Source of the DNA: Methanobrevibacter sp.
GTDB lineage: Archaea; Methanobacteriota; Methanobacteria; Methanobacteriales; Methanobacteriaceae
DNA: 56,964 nucleotides
NCBI GenBank assembly: GCA_017652345.1
Contig: JAGCBE010000412.1
Coordinates: forward strand, 1-56,964
Reading direction: 5' to 3'
Below the pieces are notes generated by a model. That model saw only the letters and a list, made by a program, of their open reading frames with translations, made no database searches and was not told the DNA's origin. The translations under genes were made by a program, and so were the position numbers. Shown here in pieces: positions 23,496 through 32,479 of the stretch (its first letter is position 1; each line of letters begins with the position of its first letter).

Positions 23496-23686
23496 AATTT
23501 AGCAAAGAATGGTTAAAAGCAGCACTTATTAGGTCTGTAAAAACAATGGCACAAACTGCTATTGCTACTATTGGAACAAGTGCATACATCAGTGAAGTTA
23601 ACTGGGTTGCTGTTGTTAGTGCTAGTTTGTTATCAGGACTACTTAGTGTATTAACATCACTTGCAGGACTACCCGAAGTTAAATAA
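23492..23686 (+). CDS. Holin (r1t-type)
   Basis: 64 residues. The pattern RSVKTMAQTAIATIGTSA...EVNWVAVVSASLLSGLLSVLTSLAGLPEV is the signature of the Lactococcus phage r1t holin family, with two hydrophobic helices (about 17-33 and 36-58). It makes membrane holes that release the endolysin. The start overlaps the preceding stop. Located between terL and portal instead of after the tail genes. Confidence 0.88.
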   Translation: MKFSKEWLKAALIRSVKTMAQTAIATIGTSAYISEVNWVAVVSASLLSGLLSVLTSLAGLPEVK

Positions 23687-23695
23687 AAAATACTA

Positions 23696-23724
23696 TTGAC
23701 AAAAGTTGTTGTTTGTGTTATAAT
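23696..23724 (+). promoter_or_regulatory. SigA-type promoter P6
   Basis: TTGACA (23696-23701), 17-base spacer, TATAAT (23719-23724), extended TGTGT. Gives the endolysin gene its own promoter, separate from the holin. Confidence 0.88.
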
Positions 23725-23727
23725 CAA

Positions 23728-23785
23728 TTTACATTTGTATATAATATTTATATTATATATTTATAATTGTATAATATAATGTAAA
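23728..23785 (+). promoter_or_regulatory. Leader hairpin of the endolysin transcript
   Basis: Outer stem TTTACATT (23728-23735) with AATGTAAA (23778-23785); the loop contains a further AT-only palindrome (ATAATATTTATATTAT). Lies directly after P6 and before the GGAGG of the endolysin gene. Confidence 0.55.
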
Positions 23786-23820
23786 AACATTTAAACACTT
23801 TATTATTATTGGAGGTAATA

Positions 23821-24480
23821 ATGGGATTAAAAATAAGTGAAAATGGTTTAAACCTAATTAAAAAATTTGAAGGTTGCAAATTAACAGCTTACCAGGATGT
23901 TGTTGGTGTTTGGACTATTGGTTATGGTCATATCTCTGGTGTTAAAAAAGGAATGAAAATAACACAAGCACAAGCTGATGAATATTTAAAGAAAGATATT
24001 TCATCTGTTGAAATAAAAGTTAATAAGTATTATGACAAATATAAGTTTAATCAAAATCAATTTGATGCCCTTTGTAGTTTTTGTTATAATATTGGTAGTA
24101 TAAATCAATTAACTGCAAATGGAACTAGAAGTATTGATGTAATATCACAAAAAATTCTTTCTTATACAAAAGCAGGTGGAAAAACAATTAAAGGTTTGGA
24201 GAATCGTAGGAAAGCCGAAAAGGAATTGTTTGATAAAAAAGTTAAAACAAATACAACAAGTAAAAGTACACAATCACCACTTGTTGTTAGATATTTTCCT
24301 GCATACAAAGGAAGAACTGTTAGCATAGTAACAGCACTTACATCATTAGGCATAAATAGTAATTTGGATTATAGAAAAGAAATAGCAACAGCAAATGGCA
24401 TACCGAATTATAAAGGTTCTGCTGCACAAAATACAAAGATGCTAAGTTTACTTAGATCTGGTAGGTTAATTAAACCTTAA
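23821..24480 (+). CDS. Endolysin, GH24 lysozyme with C-terminal binding module
   Basis: 219 residues from ATG 23821 (GGAGG upstream; TTG 23809 overlaps that site). Residues 1-140: T4-type lysozyme with catalytic Glu in KKFEGCKLTAYQD, then GVWTIGYGHISGV (Glu-Asp-Thr triad) and NQFDALCSFCYNIG. Residues 155-219: a module YFPAYKGRTVSIVTALTSLG...YRKEIATANGI ending QNTKMLSLLRSGRLIKP, of the kind at the C-terminus of clostridial endolysins and probably cell-wall binding. No signal peptide, so it depends on the holin. Confidence 0.92.
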   Translation: MGLKISENGLNLIKKFEGCKLTAYQDVVGVWTIGYGHISGVKKGMKITQAQADEYLKKDISSVEIKVNKYYDKYKFNQNQFDALCSFCYNIGSINQLTANGTRSIDVISQKILSYTKAGGKTIKGLENRRKAEKELFDKKVKTNTTSKSTQSPLVVRYFPAYKGRTVSIVTALTSLGINSNLDYRKEIATANGIPNYKGSAAQNTKMLSLLRSGRLIKP

Positions 24481-24497
24481 TTAGTATAGGAGTAATT

Positions 24498-26093
24498 ATG
24501 ACTGAAGAAGCAAAAGAGTTAGATTTAATTGAAATGGAGAAAAATGATGAATCTGTAATTTCAGCTTATAATAATATTCCTTATTTTTTGTTAGATGAAG
24601 AATTAAGTCCTTCAATGAAAAATGAATATCAAAATGACTTTAACCAAATTGCTGGTTTGTACACAAAATATAAACTAGGATGTTCATTTTTAACAGAGGC
24701 TTCAAATGGTGATTATATACCTTCAAAATTACGTTATAAAAAATCAGCTATGATTATAAACAAGGAAGCACGTTTTTTATTTAGTAACCCACCTTCATTT
24801 AATATAAATCAAGAGGATGTTGATACAGAGTTTACTGATGAAAATGCTATATTGCAGGATTTTCTTGATAGTGTACTTGATAAAACTGATTTCAATGGTA
24901 AACTGTTAAAAGCTGGAAAAGATTGTTTTATTGGTAAGAGAATTGCCATTGTTTGTAATTTTAATGAATCATCTGGAATAACAGTTACTTTTTTAAACTC
25001 AATGGAGTTTATTTATGAAACCTCTGGGGAAAGAGATAATGAACTTACAAAGTTTGTTATGTTTATAAAAATTCTTGATGTTTCATCGTTAAGAGATCAA
25101 AGGTGGTTAAAAAAGAAGTATGAAAAAATAAACGATGAAGTTTTTTTAACAGAAGAAATATATTCTGGTACTGGGGAACTAATTGAAGTTTTAAATAGTT
25201 CATTTAAAATAGAATTTAATTATATTCCTGCAACAGTTGTTTTAAATGATGGTCTTACTGGTGAGTGGAAAGGTGAATCTGAGTTAGGTTTGTTAATTGA
25301 TTATGAAAAATCATATAGTAGGTTATCAAACTCAGATATTGATTCCCTTAGAAAAAACATGCACTCAATTAAATATACCATAGATGCTTCACAAGGTAGT
25401 ACCAGTAAATTATCAACTAGTCCAGGATCTTATTGGGATTTACAATCTGATGAAGAAAAATCTGAAGTTAGACAGGCACAGGTTGGAACACTTGAATCTG
25501 AAATGAAATATTCAGAACCATTAAAATCAACCTTGGAAAGAATTGAAAATGAAATGTACAATGAGGTTGATGTTCCAAATATAACTTCCGAACAATTAGC
25601 TGGTGTAATTACATCTGGTAAAACAATACAAGCTTTGTATTGGGGATTAACTGTTAGATGTGATGAGAAAATGCTGGCTTGGGGGCACTCCCTTAGATTT
25701 ATTGCAGAAACAATTATTGAAGGTGGTAAACTTTATCCTAATTGTATAAAAAATTATATTGATGTGGATTATTTACCAGATATACCTTATAATGTTTTTG
25801 TTGAAAACAATTATCCTATTCCAGAAGATATTAAGGAAGAGAAAGAACTTGATATTGCTGAGGTTGATGCAAAAGTAATGTCAAAGAAATCTTACTTAAA
25901 GAAATGGAGAAGGTTGAATGATTCTGAAGCAGATGAAGAGTTAAATCAAATTAAGATTGAGCAGGAGCTTCTTGAAAATAGTGTTTTACGTTATATGGGA
26001 AATGGAAGTACAACATCCAATGAAGAAGTAAAGAGTGAAGATGGTGATACATTTGATGTTGAAGACGTGAAAGTTGAAGATGATGAAGAATGA
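24498..26093 (+). CDS. Portal protein (SPP1 gp6 type)
   Basis: 531 residues. Pattern of the SPP1-like portal family: N-terminal YNNIPYFLLDEEL, LGCSFLTE, then NKEARFLFSNPP, a LLIDYEKSYSRLSNSDIDSLRK crown-stem region, VDVPNITSEQLAGVITSGKTIQALYWGL and an acidic tail. Forms the dodecameric portal through which DNA passes. It overlaps the MuF-like gene by four bases. Confidence 0.9.
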   Translation: MTEEAKELDLIEMEKNDESVISAYNNIPYFLLDEELSPSMKNEYQNDFNQIAGLYTKYKLGCSFLTEASNGDYIPSKLRYKKSAMIINKEARFLFSNPPSFNINQEDVDTEFTDENAILQDFLDSVLDKTDFNGKLLKAGKDCFIGKRIAIVCNFNESSGITVTFLNSMEFIYETSGERDNELTKFVMFIKILDVSSLRDQRWLKKKYEKINDEVFLTEEIYSGTGELIEVLNSSFKIEFNYIPATVVLNDGLTGEWKGESELGLLIDYEKSYSRLSNSDIDSLRKNMHSIKYTIDASQGSTSKLSTSPGSYWDLQSDEEKSEVRQAQVGTLESEMKYSEPLKSTLERIENEMYNEVDVPNITSEQLAGVITSGKTIQALYWGLTVRCDEKMLAWGHSLRFIAETIIEGGKLYPNCIKNYIDVDYLPDIPYNVFVENNYPIPEDIKEEKELDIAEVDAKVMSKKSYLKKWRRLNDSEADEELNQIKIEQELLENSVLRYMGNGSTTSNEEVKSEDGDTFDVEDVKVEDDEE

Positions 26094-27031
26094 TAAAAAA
26101 TCCATTTGAGTATGCACGAGTTGAAAAGTTAAAATTAACAAGAGAACAGGAAAAAGAAATCAAAGGTTTGTATCAAGAAGCATTGGAAGAACTTAGAAGA
26201 TCATTTAAGTATTTTAATAGATCCACAAGCAATTATTCTTTGTTAAAAAAGATTTATATAAAACAAGCAAAAAAAGAGATTGTTGATATAATGAATTATG
26301 TTGATAATAGAACAGAAAGTTTAATAAATGGAAATATGGAAAAGATGGTTGAAATTGTATTTCAAAATAATGAAATATTTCTTAGGGGTTCTGGGTATAA
26401 GGATTATATAAACAATCCAATGTTAAAATCTGATGTTATAAATAGAATTTATACTGGTAAAATTTATCAAGGTAAATGGAATTTAAGTAGTGCAATTTGG
26501 GGAGATAATCAAGCAAAGATAAATGAAATGAATAGTATAATTGCAAAAGGTGTTGCAGAAAATAAAAGTCTTTATGAAATTTCAAAAAGTCTTGAAAGAT
26601 ATGTAAACCCAAATGCAAGAAAATCATATGAGTGGAATAAAATGTTTCCTGGTTCACGAAAAAATGTTGACTACAATGCTCAAAGATTGGCAAGGACAAC
26701 AATCCAACATGCCTATCAACAATCATTTGTTTCGGCTACGTTTTATAACCCCTTTATAGAGGCATACAGGTGGGTTACGAGTGGTGGTCATAATGTTTGC
26801 CAGCTTTGCCTTGATAGGGAGTCTTTGGACGAGTATGGGCTTGGTAATGGCATATTTCCAAAGGACAAACTTCCATTAGATCATCCAAACGGCATGTGTA
26901 CATTTGAAGTTGTTATGTCAATGACGGATGATGAAATATCCGATTGTATTGCTGACTGGTATATGGGTATTGGTGATAAAAGAATGAACAAACAACTTGA
27001 TAAATTTTCAAAATATTTGAAAAAAAATTGA
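26090..27031 (+). CDS. Minor head protein (SPP1 gp7 / Mu F-like)
   Basis: 313 residues. N-terminal helical region, then an R-T-x-x-Q-x-A segment (RLARTTIQHAYQQSF) and a Cys/His motif VCQLCLDRE ... LPLDHPNGMCTFEVV, the hallmark of phage Mu F-like head morphogenesis proteins. Injected or head-interior protein associated with the portal. Promoter P7 follows it. Confidence 0.88.
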   Translation: MIKNPFEYARVEKLKLTREQEKEIKGLYQEALEELRRSFKYFNRSTSNYSLLKKIYIKQAKKEIVDIMNYVDNRTESLINGNMEKMVEIVFQNNEIFLRGSGYKDYINNPMLKSDVINRIYTGKIYQGKWNLSSAIWGDNQAKINEMNSIIAKGVAENKSLYEISKSLERYVNPNARKSYEWNKMFPGSRKNVDYNAQRLARTTIQHAYQQSFVSATFYNPFIEAYRWVTSGGHNVCQLCLDRESLDEYGLGNGIFPKDKLPLDHPNGMCTFEVVMSMTDDEISDCIADWYMGIGDKRMNKQLDKFSKYLKKN

Positions 27032-27040
27032 AAGTTGCTA

Positions 27041-27069
27041 TTTACAAATGGTGTTGAATGTGTTATAAT
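27041..27069 (+). promoter_or_regulatory. SigA-type promoter P7 (internal to the head operon)
   Basis: TTTACA (27041-27046), 17-base spacer, TATAAT (27064-27069), extended TGTGT. Placed before the scaffold-capsid genes, giving extra expression of the most abundant structural proteins. The leader contains AAGATG (27101-27106) pairing with CATCTT (27113-27118). Confidence 0.82.
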
Positions 27070-27152
27070 AACATTGATGATGTAAATTACCTTTTAAAGG
27101 AAGATGACCGACCATCTTAAAGTTCGGATTTAGAAAAAGGAGAAAGTGAAAA

Positions 27153-27797
27153 ATGAAAAACGAAGAAATCAAAACTATGTTACCACTTAATTTACAATTC
27201 TTTGCGGAGGATGATGGTGGTAATGGTAATGGAAATGAGGACCAGACCCTTGAAAAAGAAAATTCTGGAGAAAAAACATTTACTCAATCTCAGGTTAGCA
27301 CAATGATGGCTAAGGAGAAAAATGAAGGTAGACGTTCTATTCTTAAATTACTTGGTTTTAGTAATGAAGAAGAAGCTAAATCAGCTATTGCTGCTTACAA
27401 CGCTTTTGTTAATTCACAAAAGGATGATAAGGAGAAAAATGCTGATGATGTTAAAAAAGCAAATGAGGAAAAATCGGCTAGTGAGGCAAGAGCTATTGCA
27501 GCTGAGAATAAACTTGTTTGTTTTGAAAATGGTGTAAATAAAGAATACATTGATGATGTTTTAGCTATTGCTGCATTAAAAATTAGTGATGAAAAAGATT
27601 TAGAACATGTTTTAAAGGATATGAAGAAAGATAATAAATATTCATCTTTTTTCACTTCAGGTAAAGAATCCAGTAATGGAACTGGTGTAAATCCTGGGCA
27701 TCAGGGAGGAAGATCTTCTGATAAACAAGGAGAATTGGGTAAACGTCTTGGAAGTGTAAGTAATACAGGTAAGGAACAAAAAAGTAGTTTTTTCTAA
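27153..27797 (+). CDS. Capsid scaffolding protein
   Basis: 214 residues. N-terminal PLNLQFFAEDDGG is typical of scaffold proteins before Firmicutes phage capsids; the middle is helical and charged (MAKEKNEGRRSILKLLG, KNADDVKKANEEKSASE), ending Gly/Ser-rich. Directs procapsid assembly. The MLPLNLQFFAE start is often near a protease site in related phages, but no protease gene is seen here. Confidence 0.82.
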   Translation: MKNEEIKTMLPLNLQFFAEDDGGNGNGNEDQTLEKENSGEKTFTQSQVSTMMAKEKNEGRRSILKLLGFSNEEEAKSAIAAYNAFVNSQKDDKEKNADDVKKANEEKSASEARAIAAENKLVCFENGVNKEYIDDVLAIAALKISDEKDLEHVLKDMKKDNKYSSFFTSGKESSNGTGVNPGHQGGRSSDKQGELGKRLGSVSNTGKEQKSSFF

Positions 27798-27810
27798 AGG
27801 AGGATTTTAA

Positions 27811-28452
27811 ATGTTAAACCAAACAGAGTTCAGAGTTACCTCTGGAACTACAAGAAAAATTATTCTTGTTGATGAAAAAAATAGTACGGCTGTTTCGTGC
27901 AAGGTTTCAAATGAAGGTATTGACGCTGGTAGTGATGGAAGAAAGATTGTTAAGGCTGGAACTCCTTTGTATGGTAGTTTTGAAGCTAGGAATAATCCGT
28001 TTGTTGTTTCTGGTTCTTCCATTTCCCCTGCAGCTACTGCTAATGTAACAAGTCAAACAATTACAGCTGTAACTGTTGATGCTTCAACATTTAGTTCTGC
28101 AGTTAGTGCTGAAAGTGGAACGTATGAGTTTGTTTACGATGCTGATTCACAATCTCAAACACCTGACCCTTCATGGAAGCTTGATTCAAGCGATGTAGAT
28201 ATTGCAGATTATGGAATTGTTGCAACTGGAACTGAAAGTGATGGGGATAAGATTTCTGTTTCATTTACAGCTGGTGGTACTGTTGATGCTAATTGTATTC
28301 TTTTGCATGATGTTGATGTTACATCTGGAACTAAGAATGCACAAGCTGTTATTTTTGGTACTATTGATCTTAATAAATTGGATGCTGATGTTCAAACTCT
28401 TATTACAAGTGATGTTAAATCTTCACTGAAAATGATTCAATTTATTAGATAG
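27811..28452 (+). CDS. Head decoration protein (probable)
   Basis: 213 residues, Thr/Ser/Val-rich and beta in character. VKAGTPLYGSFEARNNPFVV and a long Thr-rich middle resemble decoration/stabilisation proteins encoded just before capsid-E genes. Strong AAAGGAGG site. Assigned mostly from position and composition. Confidence 0.65.
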   Translation: MLNQTEFRVTSGTTRKIILVDEKNSTAVSCKVSNEGIDAGSDGRKIVKAGTPLYGSFEARNNPFVVSGSSISPAATANVTSQTITAVTVDASTFSSAVSAESGTYEFVYDADSQSQTPDPSWKLDSSDVDIADYGIVATGTESDGDKISVSFTAGGTVDANCILLHDVDVTSGTKNAQAVIFGTIDLNKLDADVQTLITSDVKSSLKMIQFIR

Positions 28453-28474
28453 TTAAAAGGAGGAAATGTTTAAA

Positions 28475-29518
28475 ATGGCAAGTATTTTTGATTTAGTAAC
28501 ATCTGATAATATTGTTGCTTATTGGACTACAAAATCATCTGAAACAGAAAATCTTTTAGGTGATGAATTATGGCCTTCACAACAGAAACTTGGTCTTGAT
28601 CTTAAATGGATTAGAGGTGCTCAGGGTCTTCCTGTTGTATTGATGCCTAGTGCTTATGATGTAGCTGCTCTTAAAATTGATAGAATTGGTTTTGAGAAGG
28701 TTTCCACTGAAATGCCTTTCTTCAAAAATTCATCTGGAATTGATGAGGAATTACGTCAGGAACTTAATATGGTTCTTGAAACAGGAAATCAGGCATACAT
28801 TGATTCTATTATGACAAGAGTATTTGATGATGAGATTAGACTTCTCAGAGGTGCTCGTGCTCAAAGGGAAAGAATGCGTATGTCCCTTCTCACTACTGGT
28901 ATTATTTCCATTAGTGCAAATGGTCAGGATTATTACTATGATTATCACTTCAATGAGGAACATAAGTTTGAAACAAAGACAGCTTGGTCTGACCCTGATG
29001 CTGACATTGTTCAGGATATTAGGGATTGGCAGGATGTTATTGAAGAGGATTCTGGTGTAAGACCTGAAAGAGCTGTATGTTCTCCGGCAACATTTAATTA
29101 TATTGTTAAAAACAATGTTATTAAGAATGCTATCTGGGGTAATGATTCAACAGCACCTGTTTCAAGAGAAAGAGTTAGGGATTATATTTCCAATGAGTTG
29201 AAACTTAGCATTGCTGTTTATGGTAAGAAGTTCATTGATGAGACTGGTGCTAAGAGAAAATATGTTCCCGATGATACATTTGTACTTATTCCTACTGGAG
29301 CACTTGGTACTGGATGGTTTGGTACTACACCTGAGCAATCAGATCTTATGTCTGGAGCTGCAGCAAATGTAACTATTACTGATGTTGGTGTTGCTGTTTG
29401 TACATCAAAGAAGATTGACCCTGTAAATGTTGATACTAAGGTTTCTATGATTTACTTACCTTCATTTGAATCTATTGATGAAGTTGGTATTGCTGATGTA
29501 TCTAATACAGATGAATAA
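28475..29518 (+). CDS. Major capsid protein (capsid E family)
   Basis: 347 residues from ATG 28475; the ATG at 28466 is only two bases from the AAGGAGG and less likely. MASIFDLVTSDNIVAYW, GDELWPSQQKLGLDL, VVLMPSAYD and PFFKNSSGIDEELRQEL follow the Phage_cap_E pattern, as does the late VLIPTGALGTGWFGTTPEQSD. Codon use is biased as for abundant proteins. Builds the HK97-fold icosahedral shell. Confidence 0.9.
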   Translation: MASIFDLVTSDNIVAYWTTKSSETENLLGDELWPSQQKLGLDLKWIRGAQGLPVVLMPSAYDVAALKIDRIGFEKVSTEMPFFKNSSGIDEELRQELNMVLETGNQAYIDSIMTRVFDDEIRLLRGARAQRERMRMSLLTTGIISISANGQDYYYDYHFNEEHKFETKTAWSDPDADIVQDIRDWQDVIEEDSGVRPERAVCSPATFNYIVKNNVIKNAIWGNDSTAPVSRERVRDYISNELKLSIAVYGKKFIDETGAKRKYVPDDTFVLIPTGALGTGWFGTTPEQSDLMSGAAANVTITDVGVAVCTSKKIDPVNVDTKVSMIYLPSFESIDEVGIADVSNTDE

Positions 29519-29543
29519 TATTTAGTCAAGGAGAAAAGAAATT

Positions 29544-29960
29544 ATGGTTGTAATTGTAAAAGGTAAGGTAGAGAAAAAAGTTACTTATTATGCTTACAAC
29601 AATTTCTTTAAGACTAATGGTTGGGTATTAAAAGGGGAAGGCAAAACTTCCCCTGAAGTACCTTATTCCGAAGTAAAAAAAGAAGTTGTTGAAAAACCAA
29701 AAAATGATGCAAAAAAAGAAATTCCTTCAACAGAGCAAAAAAATGTTGGTGTTGAATCAGAACCTGTTAATAATGAAGATTCCATTTCGGATGAGGATTG
29801 GGATGAGGTTTTAGATGAAATGAAAGATGATGAGGTTGAGAAGCCTTTATCAGAAATGAGTAAAAAGGAATTGATTGCTAAAGCAAATTCATTAAATATC
29901 AAGGTTCCTAATGGTTATTCCAATCAACAAATAAGGGAATTGATTAAAACCTCTAGATAA
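29544..29960 (+). CDS. Virion-module protein with C-terminal SAP/HeH-like motif
   Basis: 138 residues. N-terminal small beta domain (VIVKGKVEKKVTYYAYNN), a Lys/Glu-rich linker, and a C-terminal helix-extended-loop-helix motif (LSEMSKKELIAKANSLNIK then NQQIRELIK). HeH/SAP motifs bind DNA and occur at this position downstream of capsid genes in many Firmicutes phages. Role in head completion is inferred from position. Confidence 0.6.
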   Translation: MVVIVKGKVEKKVTYYAYNNFFKTNGWVLKGEGKTSPEVPYSEVKKEVVEKPKNDAKKEIPSTEQKNVGVESEPVNNEDSISDEDWDEVLDEMKDDEVEKPLSEMSKKELIAKANSLNIKVPNGYSNQQIRELIKTSR

Positions 29961-29970
29961 GGAGGGAAAT

Positions 29971-30228
29971 ATGAATAGTGTTATCAGTAAACTTAAAATA
30001 GTTTTAAGGGAAAAAGATTGTCCGTTTTTCTCAGATGATGAATTGTTGTTTCACTATGAAGATAATGGTAAGGATTTTAACAAAACAGCTTATCGTTGTT
30101 TAATACTTAAATCTGAAAATACAACATTAAATTTAAGTGGTTTTGAAACTGGTGATACTTCAAAATATTTTAGAAGATTAGCTCAAAAATATAGAACAAA
30201 TAACTCTGGCATTTTAAATGGTGAATAA
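29971..30228 (+). CDS. Head-tail connector protein (probable)
   Basis: 85 residues. The VISKLKIVLREKDCPFFSDDELLFHYEDNG layout matches the small helical adaptor (gp15/gp6-like) that follows the capsid gene. AAGGAGG before ATG 29971. Assigned by position and pattern. Confidence 0.65.
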   Translation: MNSVISKLKIVLREKDCPFFSDDELLFHYEDNGKDFNKTAYRCLILKSENTTLNLSGFETGDTSKYFRRLAQKYRTNNSGILNGE

Positions 30229-30229
30229 T

Positions 30230-30610
30230 ATGGAAGCTGTATTATTTCTTAAAAACAAATTACTTCGCCATGTCAAATGGAATGGTCAACCTATTATATT
30301 CTATAGAAATTCAAAAAATGAATATAATGAGTTGACGGATGAAATAGAAAATCAATTTATTATAATTGGTTTATTCCATGAAGGTGGTGGCTATGGTGGA
30401 ATGTTAAATATTGAGTTATATGAACGTGATGGAGCTAGAACATTTTCTAAAATGAAGCCAATGATTTTATGTAGTTATCAGGATGGCTTTAATTTAAAAA
30501 CGGATGATTGGTGTAAGATAAATAACAATACTTATAAAATTGTTGAAAAAAATGATGTTAAAAATTTAGGTATTGCTTTTGAAATATCATTGGAGATTGA
30601 TAATGGCTAA
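30230..30610 (+). CDS. Head-tail joining protein (probable)
   Basis: 126 residues from ATG 30230 (an in-frame ATG at 30218 is also possible). Beta-rich; the DDWCKINNNTYKIVEKNDVKN segment resembles head closure proteins of the SPP1 gp16 type. It overlaps the following gene by eight bases. Confidence 0.6.
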   Translation: MEAVLFLKNKLLRHVKWNGQPIIFYRNSKNEYNELTDEIENQFIIIGLFHEGGGYGGMLNIELYERDGARTFSKMKPMILCSYQDGFNLKTDDWCKINNNTYKIVEKNDVKNLGIAFEISLEIDNG

Positions 30611-31037
30611 TTTTGATGAAAACAATTTAGTATATGTTGATGCTTCCGAGGTTATATATGATTTTTATGATCTTACAAAATACATAAGAAGTAAAAGTAG
30701 AAAATACATGAGAAATTCTTGTGTAGAGTTAGAGGAATATATGAAAAGAAATGCACCTTGGAATGATAGAACAGGTGAAGCTAGAAGAAATTTAAAAGCA
30801 GAATTTATTGATGATTTTACACCAGATAGGTTTAAGGAGTTTTCAATTAAATTAAGTCATGGTGTTTCATATGGTGTATTTCTTGAATATAATGGTGAAT
30901 TTAATCCAGCATATAAGTCAAGAAGAAGACCAATATTAGTTCCTACCCTTAATAAAAAGGTTCCTGAAGTAATTCAAGGATTGATAGATGTATTTACAGC
31001 TTACAAAGCTTATAGAAAAAAGAAAGGGTATGATTAA
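30603..31037 (+). CDS. HK97 gp10-like tail completion protein
   Basis: 144 residues from ATG 30603 (TGGAG upstream). The sequence PWNDRTGEARRNL ... IKLSHGVSYGVFLEYN ... RPILVPTL is the gp10-like pattern. Acts between connector and tail tube. An ORF extended to 30573 lies inside the preceding gene. Confidence 0.82.
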   Translation: MANFDENNLVYVDASEVIYDFYDLTKYIRSKSRKYMRNSCVELEEYMKRNAPWNDRTGEARRNLKAEFIDDFTPDRFKEFSIKLSHGVSYGVFLEYNGEFNPAYKSRRRPILVPTLNKKVPEVIQGLIDVFTAYKAYRKKKGYD

Positions 31038-31409
31038 ATGAAAGATAAAAATGTTTGGGAGATAATTGTTACAACTTTATTGGAGAATGGTATAAATGCT
31101 TTTCCACCTGCTTCAAAAATAGGACAATGTAAGGAAAGATATGTTGTTGTTAAACGTGGGGGTTCAAGTAGAATTAAAAATTATTCTTCAAGAAGGGATT
31201 TGTATGAATTTTTCTTATATGTTCCAAAAGAAGAATATTCACAATTATCAGATTTTCAAATGCAGGTAGAAAAAGTTTTAGCTAAACAACCACTTTATCC
31301 AATGATAATGCCAACTGGTGATATAGAGAATGATTATTATGATGATAACATTAACGCTCACCTTAGAATATTAACATATTATAATAATGTTAGGGATAAG
31401 CACTTATAA
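31038..31409 (+). CDS. Tail terminator / completion protein (probable)
   Basis: 123 residues, immediately after the gp10-like gene. VVVKRGGSSRIKNYSSRRDLYEFFLYVP and YYDDNINAHLRILTYYNN fit phage tail terminator proteins at this position. Family assignment is by position and general pattern. Confidence 0.65.
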   Translation: MKDKNVWEIIVTTLLENGINAFPPASKIGQCKERYVVVKRGGSSRIKNYSSRRDLYEFFLYVPKEEYSQLSDFQMQVEKVLAKQPLYPMIMPTGDIENDYYDDNINAHLRILTYYNNVRDKHL

Positions 31410-31423
31410 AGGAGGAATTTCAA

Positions 31424-32029
31424 ATGTCTGTTGTAAAAGGAAATGAAATAGCAACAATAGATACAACTCTTGTTACAATTCAAACCTATGAAGTTGATGC
31501 AGATGAAATTATACTTGACACTGCTAATCAAATTCAGGTACAGGTCAATACTGAAACAGAAGATCCAGTTAGACTTATTGTTAAGGGTAGGTTAATTGCT
31601 CAGAAGCCGCCTGTTACTACAGTAACTGGAAATCAAATTACACTTACTGACAATGTATTTAATGATAAAATTGTTCCGATTCTTCAGGGTGGTGAGTGTA
31701 CATATGATGTGGTATCTGGTGCATTTAAGAGTTATACACCCCCTGTTGCAGGAAGTAATGATAAGGGTAAAACATTTAAACTTAATGCTTACTCTTCAAT
31801 TTATAATGAAGCAGGAATCCTTGTTGGTTATGAGAAAATTTCATATCCTAATTGCCAGGGTCAACCATTTGCATTTAGTTCAGAAGACGGAACATTTAGA
31901 GCACAGGATTATGTAATTAACTCTGCACCTGCTAATGGAGAAGCTCCGTATGAGCTTGCAATCGTACAGGAGTTACCTTCAGTTCCAACTGATGATACTG
32001 ACGATGATGAGTTAACAGGTAATGGCTGA
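31424..32029 (+). CDS. Major tail tube protein
   Basis: 201 residues. Beta-rich protein between the terminator and the chaperones, the standard place for the tube. IVPILQGGECTYDVVSGAFKSYTPP and a strong AAAGGAGG site support an abundant virion protein. No extra Ig-like domain is seen; the tail ends DDTDDDELTGNG. Confidence 0.78.
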   Translation: MSVVKGNEIATIDTTLVTIQTYEVDADEIILDTANQIQVQVNTETEDPVRLIVKGRLIAQKPPVTTVTGNQITLTDNVFNDKIVPILQGGECTYDVVSGAFKSYTPPVAGSNDKGKTFKLNAYSSIYNEAGILVGYEKISYPNCQGQPFAFSSEDGTFRAQDYVINSAPANGEAPYELAIVQELPSVPTDDTDDDELTGNG

Positions 32030-32056
32030 TAATTTAAAATTAAAAGGAGAATAAAA

Positions 32057-32479
32057 ATGAATAAAAATGTAAAAGAAGAAAAAGTTTTAAAAGTAACATC
32101 AATAGATGAGTTAAGGGAAATATCAAATGGTGAATTGGTGGAACTTCCTGGTTTTACAAGTGGTACAACTTTTGTTGCTAGGTTGAAAAGACCTTCAATG
32201 CTTGGACTTGTTAAAACCAAGAGGATTCCCAATTCCCTTTTGAATGAAGCAAATAAATTATTTTCTGGTGGTGTTTCAAAGGTAACTAATACTGGAATTG
32301 ATAATGATAAAACAATGGAACAGTTAATGAATATCCTTGAAATAATTTGTGAGGAATCCTTTATTGAACCCACTTATAAGGATTTAAAAGAAAATAATAT
32401 TGAACTTACGGATGAGCAGTTAATGGCTATATTTTCTTATACTCAAAGAGGTTTAAAGTCATTAGAAAATTTTCGTTAG
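32057..32479 (+). CDS. Tail assembly chaperone (upstream ORF, gpG-like)
   Basis: 140 residues. VTSIDELREISNGELVELPGF resembles gpG-like chaperones that keep the tape measure soluble. AAAGGAG precedes ATG 32057. The downstream frame 32466-32708 has no start codon with a ribosome site, so the second product probably arises by frameshifting near the end of this ORF. Confidence 0.8.
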   Translation: MNKNVKEEKVLKVTSIDELREISNGELVELPGFTSGTTFVARLKRPSMLGLVKTKRIPNSLLNEANKLFSGGVSKVTNTGIDNDKTMEQLMNILEIICEESFIEPTYKDLKENNIELTDEQLMAIFSYTQRGLKSLENFR

